Below, piece after piece: positions 55,441 to 63,126 of a DNA stretch of 64,000 bases (position 1 is the stretch's first letter; each line of letters begins with the position of its first letter). The stretch covers positions 41,602-105,601 of the forward strand of contig NSIV01000002.1 in the NCBI GenBank assembly GCA_002633085.1, written 5' to 3'. The notes below the pieces were generated by a model. That model saw only the letters and a program-made list of their open reading frames with translations. It was not told the DNA's origin and did not search any database. The translations under genes and the position numbers were made by a program. The DNA is from Curvibacter sp. PD_MW3 (GTDB lineage: Bacteria; Pseudomonadota; Gammaproteobacteria; Burkholderiales; Burkholderiaceae_C).

Positions 55441-56394
55441 ATGGTCAGTGCCGTGTTTCATACCCCGGTGGAGCGAACCCCGCTTGGCTGCGTCGCGCTC
55501 CACCCCTCGAACGCTACAGAAAACGTAGCACCTCCCGCTCGTCCCGCAAGGTCCAGGGCTGTAAACCTCTCTGAAACCCCGGCGCCTGCCGCCGTGCAGG
55601 CCATGGGCTACGACTGGCGCGGCCTGGCCTTGCGCGTGATCCCGCCGGTGCTGGGCCTGGCGCTGCTGGTCGGCATCTGGGCACTGGTGACGATCACCAG
55701 CGGCAGCAGCATTCCCAGCCCGGCAGAGACCTTCAAGCAGGCGCTGGACGTGTTCAGCGACCCGTTCTACCGCAAGGGCCCGAACGACCAGGGCGTGGGC
55801 TGGAACGTGCTGATGTCGCTGGAACGCGTGGCTCTGGGCTTTGGCCTGGCGGCCGCGGTCGGCATTCCGGCCGGTTTCCTGATCGGGCGCTTCGAGTTCC
55901 TGAGCCGCATGTTCAACCCGCTCATCAGCCTGCTGCGCCCGGTCTCGCCGCTGGCTTGGTTGCCGATCGGCCTGCTGGTGTTCAAGGGCGCCAACCCGGC
56001 TGCCATCTGGACCATCTTCATCTGCTCGATCTGGCCCATGATCATCAACACCGCCGTCGGCGTGCAGCGCGTGCCGAGCGACTTCATGAACGTGGCGCGT
56101 GTGCTCAACCTGTCGGAATGGAAGATCTTCACCAAGATCCTGTTCCCCGCCGTGCTGCCCTACATGCTGACCGGCGTGCGCCTGGCAGTGGGCACGGCCT
56201 GGCTGGTGATCGTGGCGGCCGAGATGCTGACCGGCGGCGTGGGCATCGGCTTCTGGGTCTGGGACGAGTGGAACAACCTCAACGTCAAGAACATCATCAT
56301 CGCCATCTTCGTGATCGGCATCGTCGGCCTGGTGCTCGAGTACGCCCTGATCAAACTCGCCAGCGCCTTTACGTTCGAGGAGGTGAAATCATGA
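55441..56394 (+). CDS. nrtB: nitrate ABC transporter permease
   Basis: A 317-residue permease with about six helices from residue 60 on (VIPPVLGLALLVGIWALVTI, PLAWLPIGLLVFKGANPAAI, and the loop MNVARVLNLSEWKIFTKILF). AGGA before the ATG at 55441 supports that start. Residues 9-45 (PVERTPLGCVALHPSNATEN onward) look unlike a normal permease N-terminus and are encoded by a stretch with inverted repeats, perhaps an in-frame insertion. It overlaps the ATPase gene by 4 bp. Confidence 0.92.
   Translation: MVSAVFHTPVERTPLGCVALHPSNATENVAPPARPARSRAVNLSETPAPAAVQAMGYDWRGLALRVIPPVLGLALLVGIWALVTITSGSSIPSPAETFKQALDVFSDPFYRKGPNDQGVGWNVLMSLERVALGFGLAAAVGIPAGFLIGRFEFLSRMFNPLISLLRPVSPLAWLPIGLLVFKGANPAAIWTIFICSIWPMIINTAVGVQRVPSDFMNVARVLNLSEWKIFTKILFPAVLPYMLTGVRLAVGTAWLVIVAAEMLTGGVGIGFWVWDEWNNLNVKNIIIAIFVIGIVGLVLEYALIKLASAFTFEEVKS
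55467..55529 (+). repeat. inverted repeats inside the nrtB 5' coding region
   Basis: GGTGGAGCG (55467-55475) pairs with CGCTCCACC (55496-55504), and GCTAC (55513-55517) with GTAGC (55525-55529). The block TGCGTCGCGCTCCACCCC is reminiscent of the REP-like block at 35278, and it encodes the atypical N-terminal residues of NrtB. Confidence 0.45.
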
Positions 56395-57227
56395 ATGCAT
56401 CCCACACCACCAAGTTCATCGAGGTCCAGGGGGTCGAGCAGACCTTCCGCACCAAGAAGGGCCTGTTCCCCGCGCTGCGCGACATCAACCTGACGATTGC
56501 CAAGGGCGAGTTTGTGGCGCTGATCGGCCACTCTGGCTGCGGCAAGTCCACCCTGCTCAACCTGATCGCGGGCCTGACCACCCCCACCGCCGGCACCTTG
56601 TTGTGTGCCAACCGCGAGATCGCCGGCCCCGGCCCCGAGCGTGCGGTGGTGTTCCAGAACCATTCGCTGCTGCCTTGGCTGACCTGCTTCGAAAACGTCT
56701 ACCTGGCGGTGGAACGCGTCTTTGGCGCCGCCAGCAAGAGCACTGGCGCTCCGGCGGAGAACAAGGCCCAACTCCAGGCCCGCACCGAAGCCGCGCTGGC
56801 GTTGGTGGGCCTGACGGCGGCGGCGCAAAAACGCCCGGGCGAGATCTCGGGCGGCATGAAACAACGCGTCGGCATTGCCCGTGCCCTGTCCATGGAGCCG
56901 CAGGTGCTGCTGATGGACGAACCGTTCGGTGCCCTGGATGCGCTGACGCGCGCCAAGCTGCAGGACGAGCTGCTGGAAATCGTGGCGCGCACCAAGAGCA
57001 CGGTGGTGATGGTGACGCACGATGTCGACGAAGCGGTGCTGCTGAGCGACAAGATCGTGATGATGACCAACGGCCCGGCCGCCACCATTGGCGAGGTGCT
57101 GGCCGTGGACCTGCCGCGCCCGCGCAACCGCGTGCAGCTGGCCGAGGACCCACGCTACATCAACGCCCGCAAGGCGGTGATCGACTTCCTCTACACGCGC
57201 CAGGCGCACGTCGAGAAGGCGGCCTGA
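56391..57227 (+). CDS. nrtD: nitrate ABC transporter ATPase
   Basis: A 278-residue ATPase: Walker A GHSGCGKST, Q-loop VVFQNHSLLPWL, signature ISGGMKQRVGIARAL, Walker B VLLMDEPFGALD, H-loop VTHDVDEAV. It has one ATPase domain and no NrtA-like C-terminal extension, so it is of NrtD/NasD rather than NrtC type. GAGGAGG precedes the ATG, which overlaps the nrtB stop. Confidence 0.92.
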   Translation: MNASHTTKFIEVQGVEQTFRTKKGLFPALRDINLTIAKGEFVALIGHSGCGKSTLLNLIAGLTTPTAGTLLCANREIAGPGPERAVVFQNHSLLPWLTCFENVYLAVERVFGAASKSTGAPAENKAQLQARTEAALALVGLTAAAQKRPGEISGGMKQRVGIARALSMEPQVLLMDEPFGALDALTRAKLQDELLEIVARTKSTVVMVTHDVDEAVLLSDKIVMMTNGPAATIGEVLAVDLPRPRNRVQLAEDPRYINARKAVIDFLYTRQAHVEKAA

Positions 57228-57253
57228 GCGACCCGACCCCACACGTTTTTACC

Positions 57254-57285
57254 GCAGGGTATCCCCACCCCACGGGATGCCCTGC
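57254..57285 (+). other. intercistronic hairpin between nrtD and nirC
   Basis: GCAGGGTATCCC pairs with GGGATGCCCTGC (11 of 12 positions canonical, one T-G) around an eight-base loop. No T-run; perhaps an mRNA processing or stability element. Confidence 0.45.
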
Positions 57286-57314
57286 ACCCACCACCATAAA
57301 GCAAGGAAGACAAC

Positions 57315-58127
57315 ATGGCTTATCTCGCCCCCGCCGAATTCGTCACCAAGATGGTTGACGCCGGTGAATCCAAAATCTTCATGTCGACACGGGACACCAT
57401 CATCCGTGCCTACATGGCCGGCGCCATCCTGGCACTGGCTGCCGCCTTTGCCGTGACGGTCACCGTCAACACCGGCAACCCGCTGCTCGGCGCCCTGCTG
57501 TTTCCCGTGGGCTTCTGCATGCTGTACCTGATGGGCTTCGACCTGCTCACCGGGGTGTTCACCCTCGCGCCGCTGGCGGTGTTCGACAAGCGCCCCGGCG
57601 CCACCTGGGGCGGCGTGATGCGCAACTGGGGACTCGTCTTCGTGGGCAATTTCGCAGGCGCCCTGACCGTCGCCGTCTTCATGGCCATCATCGTGACCTT
57701 CGGCTTCACCGAAGCACCCAATGCCGTCGGCCTGAAGCTCGGCGCCATCGGCGAGAGCCGCACCGTGGGTTATGCCGCCCATGGCGCTGCCGGCATGCTG
57801 ACGCTCTTCATTCGCGGCGTGATGTGCAACTGGATGGTCTCCACCGGTGTTGTTGCCGCCATGATGTCCACGTCGGTGTCAGGCAAGGTGATCGGCATGT
57901 GGATGCCCATCCTGGTGTTCTTCTACATGGGCTTCGAGCACTCGATCGTGAACATGTTCCTGTTCCCCTCCGGCCTGATGCTGGGCGGCAAGTTCACGCT
58001 GATGGACTACTTCATCTGGAACGAAATCCCCACCGTCATCGGCAACCTGGTGGGCGGGCTGACGTTCGTCGGCGCCACGCTCTACTCGACCCACTACAAG
58101 ACTGCACCGAAGCGCGCGACCCGCTAA
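57315..58127 (+). CDS. nirC: formate/nitrite transporter family channel (nitrite)
   Basis: A 270-residue FNT-family membrane protein with six helices. Conserved parts include FCMLYLMGFDLLTGVFTLAP, the GVMCNWMVSTG segment and GFEHSIVNMF with the central histidine. Context (nitrate importer and nitrite reductase) makes nitrite the likely substrate. A GGAAG ribosome site precedes the ATG. Confidence 0.9.
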   Translation: MAYLAPAEFVTKMVDAGESKIFMSTRDTIIRAYMAGAILALAAAFAVTVTVNTGNPLLGALLFPVGFCMLYLMGFDLLTGVFTLAPLAVFDKRPGATWGGVMRNWGLVFVGNFAGALTVAVFMAIIVTFGFTEAPNAVGLKLGAIGESRTVGYAAHGAAGMLTLFIRGVMCNWMVSTGVVAAMMSTSVSGKVIGMWMPILVFFYMGFEHSIVNMFLFPSGLMLGGKFTLMDYFIWNEIPTVIGNLVGGLTFVGATLYSTHYKTAPKRATR

Positions 58128-58153
58128 GGCGCAGACCGCCCCGTGCCTGCCTG

Positions 58154-58175
58154 CCCCGATCCAGCCGGATCGGGG
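58154..58175 (+). other. hairpin between nirC and the kinase-phosphatase gene
   Basis: CCCCGATCC-AGCC-GGATCGGGG, a perfect 9-bp stem 26 bp past nirC and 16 bp before the next ATG. There is no T-run; it may slow transcription or occlude the start of the next gene. Confidence 0.45.
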
Positions 58176-58191
58176 TACATTCATTTCCGCC

Positions 58192-59928
58192 ATGCCCGCA
58201 CAACTCAGGATCACCCTCGGCCAGTACAGCGACAAGGGACGCAAGGCGGCCAACCAGGACTTCCATGGCTTGTGCATTCCCCGTGAACCGCAGCTCAGCG
58301 GCAAGGGCATTGCCATCGCGCTGGCCGACGGCATCAGCAGCAGCGACGTCGGCCACATCGCCAGCGAATCCGCGGTCAAGGGTTTCCTCTCCGACTACTA
58401 CTGCACCTCGGACGCCTGGTCGGTCAAACGCTCGGCCCAGCGTGTCCTGAGCGCCACCAACGCCTGGCTGCATTCCCAGACCCAGCAAAGCCAGGGGCGC
58501 TATGACAAGGACAAGGGTTATGTGTGCACATTCAGCGCCCTCATTCTCAAGTCGACCACGGCTCACCTCTTCCACGTCGGCGATACGCGGATCTACCGCC
58601 TGCAAGGCCATTCGCTGGAACAGCTGACAACGGACCACCGCGTGATCCTGGCGCAGGACCAGAGCTACCTGAGCCGCGCCATGGGCATCCAGCCGCAGCT
58701 GGAGCTTGACTATCTGGCGCTGCCCATCGAGGCCCATGACATCTTTCTGCTGGCCACCGATGGCGTGTACGAGTACGTCGACCCGGCGTTCGTGAGCACC
58801 CTGATCCGTCAGTGCGGCGACGACCTCGAACAGGCCGCCCGCGCCATCGTCACCGAGGCCCTGCAACGCGGCAGCGCCGACAACCTGACCGTGCAGATCA
58901 TCCGCGTTGACGAACTGCCGGCCCCCGAGGCCGCCGAGGTCCTGCAGCAGTCGGCCCACCTGGCGCCGCCGCCCCTGCCGGACACGGGCACGGTCATCGA
59001 CGGTTACCGCATCGTGCGCGAGCTGCACGCCAGCTTTCGCAGCCACCTCTACCTGGCGCAGGACACGGAGACCGGCCAGCGTCTGGTGGTCAAGATCCCC
59101 TCCATCGACATGCGCGGGGATCCGGCTTACCTGGAGCGATTCCTCATGGAGGAATGGGTGGCACGGCGCATCGACAATACGCACGTGCTGAAACCCTTTC
59201 CCCAAACCCGCCCGCGCAGCGCCTTGTATGTGGCCCTGGAATACATCGAGGGACAGACTCTGGCGCAATGGATGTCAGACCACCCCGCGCCCGAGCTGGC
59301 CAGTGTGCGGGACATGATCGAGCAGATCGCTCGCGGGCTGCAGGCGTTTCACCGCCTTGAAATGCTGCACCAGGACCTGCGGCCCGACAACATCATGATC
59401 GACACCCAGGGCACGCTCAAGATCATCGACTTTGGCGCCACCCGGATTGCCAGCCTGATGGAATCGCTGCCCGAGGAGGCGCGCAACGAGGTGCTGGGAA
59501 CGGTCCAGTACAGCGCGCCCGAGTACTTTGTGGGGGAAGGCGGTTCTATCCGCTCCGATGTGTATGCCCTGGGCGTGATCACCTACCAGATGCTGACGGG
59601 GCGCTTGCCTTACGGCACCCTGGTCGCCCGTGTGCGCACCCGCACCGATTTGCGCAAGCTGGTCTACACCCCGGTGCGGGATCATGACCGCCGGATTCCC
59701 ATCTGGGTCGACGGCGCGTTGCGCAAGGCGCTCAGCCCGGACCCGCTTCAGCGCTACGACGAGGCCGCTGAGCTGGCCTACGACCTGCGCCATCCGAACC
59801 GCGAGTTTCTGAGCCGGCGCCACCCGCCGCTGATCGAACGCAACCCGGTGGCGTTCTGGAAATCCGTGTCTTTCACCTTGCTCGTCCTGTTCCTCGTCGT
59901 GCTGGGGTGGCACCTCGCCCACCGCTAG
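58192..59928 (+). CDS. PP2C protein phosphatase / Ser-Thr protein kinase fusion
   Basis: A 578-residue protein. Residues 1-240 are a PP2C phosphatase with metal-site residues in AANQDFHGL, ALADGISS, LLATDGVYEYV and SADNLTVQ. Residues 265-530 are a Hanks-type kinase: LVVKIPS (Lys), HQDLRPDNIMI in place of HRDLKPEN, IDFGATR (DFG) and YSAPEY (APE); the glycine-rich loop is poorly kept (ELHASFRSHLYLA). A C-terminal membrane helix (SFTLLVLFLVVLGWHLA) anchors it. It sits between nirC and nirB, so it may adjust the nitrate transport or reduction proteins. No ribosome site is obvious. Confidence 0.88.
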   Translation: MPAQLRITLGQYSDKGRKAANQDFHGLCIPREPQLSGKGIAIALADGISSSDVGHIASESAVKGFLSDYYCTSDAWSVKRSAQRVLSATNAWLHSQTQQSQGRYDKDKGYVCTFSALILKSTTAHLFHVGDTRIYRLQGHSLEQLTTDHRVILAQDQSYLSRAMGIQPQLELDYLALPIEAHDIFLLATDGVYEYVDPAFVSTLIRQCGDDLEQAARAIVTEALQRGSADNLTVQIIRVDELPAPEAAEVLQQSAHLAPPPLPDTGTVIDGYRIVRELHASFRSHLYLAQDTETGQRLVVKIPSIDMRGDPAYLERFLMEEWVARRIDNTHVLKPFPQTRPRSALYVALEYIEGQTLAQWMSDHPAPELASVRDMIEQIARGLQAFHRLEMLHQDLRPDNIMIDTQGTLKIIDFGATRIASLMESLPEEARNEVLGTVQYSAPEYFVGEGGSIRSDVYALGVITYQMLTGRLPYGTLVARVRTRTDLRKLVYTPVRDHDRRIPIWVDGALRKALSPDPLQRYDEAAELAYDLRHPNREFLSRRHPPLIERNPVAFWKSVSFTLLVLFLVVLGWHLAHR

Positions 59929-59997
59929 GGGAGCAGCACCACCGGCCACAGGCCAGGAGGTGACGCGCCCGATTTGAGGCGCATCTTGCGGCAGCGC

Positions 59998-60020
59998 ACC
60001 AAATTGGCACACCAAATTGG
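59998..60020 (+). promoter_or_regulatory. paired CCAAATTGG repeats, possible activator sites of nirB
   Basis: ACCAAATTGG occurs at 59998-60007 and 60011-60020, 13 bp apart, and each is palindromic. They lie 43-64 bp upstream of the -24 element of nirB. GCACC-AAATT-GGCAC across the first copy resembles a weak NtrC site. Confidence 0.45.
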
Positions 60021-60061
60021 GGAAAAGAACAACTTCACCGTCCATCAAGCGGCCCGGATGT

Positions 60062-60076
60062 TGGCGCGCTTCTTGC
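60062..60076 (+). promoter_or_regulatory. sigma-54 promoter of nirB
   Basis: TGGCGC-GCTTC-TTGC differs from the consensus TGGCAC-N5-TTGC at one position; GG is at 60063-60064 and GC at 60075-60076. The transcript should start near 60088. Confidence 0.75.
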
Positions 60077-60089
60077 TGATTCCATTCAA

Positions 60090-60148
60090 ACGGCCGAGGT
60101 TGGCCGTCGCTTCTACCAGTGCAATGGCGGATTGGTGAAAGCAAGGAC
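60090..60148 (+). promoter_or_regulatory. ANTAR-type antiterminator leader of nirB
   Basis: A hairpin ACGGCC-GAGGTT-GGCCGT (60090-60107) with a six-base loop starts about +2, then CAATGGCGGAT (60122-60132). Order and distances match the nrtA leader, so both are likely NasT targets. Confidence 0.65.
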
Positions 60149-60149
60149 G

Positions 60150-60204
60150 AAGGCGTCTACACAGGCATGTCCCATGGGCATGGCCTTGTGCAGGCGCCTT
60201 TTTT
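60150..60204 (+). terminator. regulated intrinsic terminator before nirB
   Basis: AAGGCG (60150-60155) pairs with CGCCTT (60195-60200), with inner pairing CACAGGCATG against CATGGCCTTGTG, then a T-run. It ends 32 bp before the nirB ATG. The 308-bp gap 59929-60236 thus holds a promoter, leader and terminator and no other gene. Confidence 0.8.
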
Positions 60205-60236
60205 ATTTTCAGACCTGTTTGGATGATGGAGTTGAG

Positions 60237-62681
60237 ATGAAAAAACTCAAACTGGTGATGATCGGCAACGGCATGGCTGGCGTGCGCTCGCTCGAAGAGC
60301 TGTTGAAGATCGCCCCGGACCTGTACGAGATCACCGTCTTCGGCGCCGAGCCCCACCCCAACTACAACCGCATCCTGCTGTCGCCGGTACTGGCTGGCGA
60401 ACAGAAGATCGAGGACATCATCCTCAACGACTGGGCCTGGTACCAGGACAACGGCGTCACCCTGCACGCCGGCTGGACCGTGACCGAGGTTGACCGCGTC
60501 AAGCGCATCGTGCACGCGAAGAATGCCGCCGGAGAAACCCTGAGCGCGCCCTACGACCGCCTGATTCTGGCCACCGGCTCCAACCCCTTCATCCTGCCCA
60601 TTCCGGGCAAGGACCTGCAAGGCGTGCTGGCCTACCGCGACATTGCCGATACCGAGGCCATGATCGAGGCGGCCGGCAAGTACCAGCATGCTGTGGTCAT
60701 CGGTGGCGGCCTGCTCGGGCTGGAGGCGGCCAACGGCCTGATGAAACGCGGCATGACGGTCAGCGTGGTGCACGTGGCGCCCTGGCTGATGGAGCGCCAG
60801 CTCGACGACGTGGCCGGCAAGTTGCTGCAGAAGTCGCTGGAAGAGCGCGGCATGCAATTCCTGATCGGCGCGCAGACGCAGGAACTCGTGGGCAATGAGG
60901 CCGGACGCGTGAAGAGCGTGAAGTTCAAGGACGGCAGCGAAGTGCCGGCCGACCTGGTGGTGATGGCGGTCGGCATCCGCCCCAACACCGCCTTGGCGGA
61001 AAGCATGAAGCTGCACGTCAACCGCGGCATCGTGGTCAGCGACACGCTGCAGACCACCACCGACGCCCGCATCTACGCCGTGGGTGAGTGCGCCGCACAC
61101 CGCGGCATTGCCTACGGCCTGGTGGCGCCGCTGTTCGAGCAGGGCAAGGTGCTGGCCAACCATCTGGCCGAGTTCGGCATCGGCCGCTACACCGGCTCAC
61201 TGACTTCGACCAAGCTCAAGGTCACCGGCATCGACCTGTTCTCAGCCGGCCAGTTCATGGGCGGCGACGGTACGGAAGAGATCGTGATGAGCGACCCGGC
61301 CGGCGGCGTCTACAAGAAGCTGGTGCTGAAAGACGACAAGCTCATCGGCGCCTGCCTCTACGGCGACACGGTGGATGGCAGCTGGTATTTCAAGCTGCTG
61401 CGCGACGGCCGCCCGGTGGCCGACATCCGCGACAAGCTGATGTTCGGCGAGTCGAACATCGGCGACGCCGGCCACGAGGGCCACAGCAAGGCGGCCGCGA
61501 TGGCCGACACCGATGAAGTGTGCGGCTGCAACGGCGTCACCAAGGGCACGATCTGCAAGGCCATCAAGGAAAAAGGCCTGTTCACGCTGGACGAGGTGCG
61601 CAAGCACACCAAGGCCAGCGCCAGTTGCGGCTCCTGCACCGGCCTGGTGGAACAGATCCTGATGTTCACCGCCGGCGGCGACTACTCGGCCACGCCGAAA
61701 ACGAAAGCCATGTGCGGCTGCACCGAGCACGGCCACCAGGCGGTGCGCGAGGCCATCGTGGCCAACAAGCTGCTGACGATCGCCGACGTTTTCAAGTTCA
61801 TGGAATGGCGCACCCCCAACGGCTGCGCCTCCTGCCGCCCGGCCGTCAACTACTACCTGATCAGCAGCTGGCCGAAAGAGGCAAAGGACGATCCGCAAAG
61901 CCGCTACATCAACGAGCGCAGCCACGCAAACATCCAGAAGGACGGCACCTACAGCGTGATCCCGCGCATGTGGGGCGGCGAGACCACGGCCGACGAGCTG
62001 CGCCGCATCGCGGATGCGGTGGACAAGTACAAGATCCCGACCGTCAAGGTCACCGGCGGCCAGCGCATCGACCTGCTGGGGGTGAAGAAGGAAGACCTGC
62101 AAGCGGTATGGAAAGACATCGGAATGCCCAGCGGCCACGCCTACGCCAAGGCGCTGCGCACGGTGAAGACCTGCGTCGGCAGCGAATGGTGCCGCATGGG
62201 CACGCAGGACAGCACGCAGATGGGCAAGGACCTGGAAAAAGCCATGTGGCGCATGTACGCACCGCACAAGGTCAAGTTCGCCGTCAGCGGCTGTCCGCGC
62301 AACTGCGCCGAGGCCGGCATCAAGGACGTCGGCATCATCGGCGTCGACTCCGGCTGGGAGATGCACATCGCCGGCAACGGCGGCATCAAGACCGAGGTGG
62401 CGCACTTCTTCACCAAGCTCAAGACCGCGGAGGAAGTGCTGGAGTACACCGGCGCCTTCATGCAGCTGTACCGCGAGGAAGGCTGGTACCTGGAGCGCAC
62501 CGTGCACTACGTGAACCGTGTCGGCCTGGACTACGTGAAAAAGAAAATTCTGGAGGACCACGAAGGCCGCAAAGCGCTGTGGGAGCGCCTGCAGTTCGCG
62601 CTCGACGGCGAGCCCGATCCGTGGTTCGAGTTTGACAAAGCCACGGTGGACACACGTCAGTTCGAAAAGATTTCAGCATGA
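60237..62681 (+). CDS. nirB: assimilatory nitrite reductase, large subunit
   Basis: An 814-residue cytoplasmic flavo-ironsulfur-siroheme enzyme that reduces nitrite to ammonium with NAD(P)H. Order: FAD/NAD domain (MIGNGMAGVRSLEELL start, VIGGGLLGLEAANGL), BFD-like [2Fe-2S] region (CGCNGVTKGTIC ... CGSC, about 424-460), a second BFD-like region (CGCTEHGHQAV ... CASCRPAV), and the siroheme/[4Fe-4S] site (TCVGSEWCRMG and CPRNCAEAGI). The ATG at 60237 has GGAG; the upstream frame extension lies in the leader. Confidence 0.96.
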   Translation: MKKLKLVMIGNGMAGVRSLEELLKIAPDLYEITVFGAEPHPNYNRILLSPVLAGEQKIEDIILNDWAWYQDNGVTLHAGWTVTEVDRVKRIVHAKNAAGETLSAPYDRLILATGSNPFILPIPGKDLQGVLAYRDIADTEAMIEAAGKYQHAVVIGGGLLGLEAANGLMKRGMTVSVVHVAPWLMERQLDDVAGKLLQKSLEERGMQFLIGAQTQELVGNEAGRVKSVKFKDGSEVPADLVVMAVGIRPNTALAESMKLHVNRGIVVSDTLQTTTDARIYAVGECAAHRGIAYGLVAPLFEQGKVLANHLAEFGIGRYTGSLTSTKLKVTGIDLFSAGQFMGGDGTEEIVMSDPAGGVYKKLVLKDDKLIGACLYGDTVDGSWYFKLLRDGRPVADIRDKLMFGESNIGDAGHEGHSKAAAMADTDEVCGCNGVTKGTICKAIKEKGLFTLDEVRKHTKASASCGSCTGLVEQILMFTAGGDYSATPKTKAMCGCTEHGHQAVREAIVANKLLTIADVFKFMEWRTPNGCASCRPAVNYYLISSWPKEAKDDPQSRYINERSHANIQKDGTYSVIPRMWGGETTADELRRIADAVDKYKIPTVKVTGGQRIDLLGVKKEDLQAVWKDIGMPSGHAYAKALRTVKTCVGSEWCRMGTQDSTQMGKDLEKAMWRMYAPHKVKFAVSGCPRNCAEAGIKDVGIIGVDSGWEMHIAGNGGIKTEVAHFFTKLKTAEEVLEYTGAFMQLYREEGWYLERTVHYVNRVGLDYVKKKILEDHEGRKALWERLQFALDGEPDPWFEFDKATVDTRQFEKISA

Positions 62682-62735
62682 AATCGGCCTCTAACCCTGA
62701 TGAAACAAGCGCCAACAGCTACAAAGAAGTGAGCA
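62682..62735 (+). repeat. dispersed repeat copy between nirB and nirD
   Basis: The 58-bp gap is almost wholly a repeat copy: GGCCTCTAACCCTGATGAAA, then CAAGCGCCAACAGCTACAAA and GAAGTGAGCA. It resembles the copies at 9842, 12311, 32461 and 53943, and is closest to the form I recall from Comamonadaceae genomes. It also supplies the bases just before the nirD start. Confidence 0.65.
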
Positions 62736-62739
62736 CATC

Positions 62740-63126
62740 ATGAGTGAATGGAAAACCATCTGCCGCGTGGAAGACATCCCGGTCCTCGGTTCGCGCCGCG
62801 TGGCACGCCCGCAAGGCATGGACGTGGCGGTGTTCCGCAACGACCAGGACCAGGTCTTTGCCCTGCTCGACCGCTGTCCGCACAAAGGCGGCCCGCTGAG
62901 CCAGGGCATCGTGTTCGGCACCCACGTCGCCTGCCCGCTGCACAACTGGACCATCGGCCTGGACAGCGGCTGCGCCCGCGCGCCCGATGAGGGCAGCACG
63001 CCGAGCTTTGCCGTGCAGGTGACCGACGGTGTGGTGCAGCTCGATGCGCAGGAACTCGCCACGCTGGCGATCGACATCCAGCCCCCGGTGGCCGGGCCGT
63101 GCCAGAGAAAGACGGCCTGCGCATGA
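62740..63126 (+). CDS. nirD: nitrite reductase small subunit, Rieske type
   Basis: A 128-residue Rieske-fold protein. Both cluster motifs are intact, CPHKGGPLSQG and CPLHNWTIG, so it should bind a [2Fe-2S] centre, unlike the NirD of enterobacteria, which lost the ligands. It partners NirB. Its stop overlaps the nasA ATG (ATGA). Confidence 0.93.
   Translation: MSEWKTICRVEDIPVLGSRRVARPQGMDVAVFRNDQDQVFALLDRCPHKGGPLSQGIVFGTHVACPLHNWTIGLDSGCARAPDEGSTPSFAVQVTDGVVQLDAQELATLAIDIQPPVAGPCQRKTACA

Noticed and set aside
55956..56390. Upstream extension of the nrtD frame
   Set aside because: It overlaps nrtB out of frame; the ATG at 56391 has a strong ribosome site.
60006..60020. TGGCAC-N6-TTGG as an alternative nirB sigma-54 promoter
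   Set aside because: The -24 half is good, but the spacing and the missing GC at -12 do not fit; the element at 60062-60076 does, and it agrees with the nrtA leader distances.
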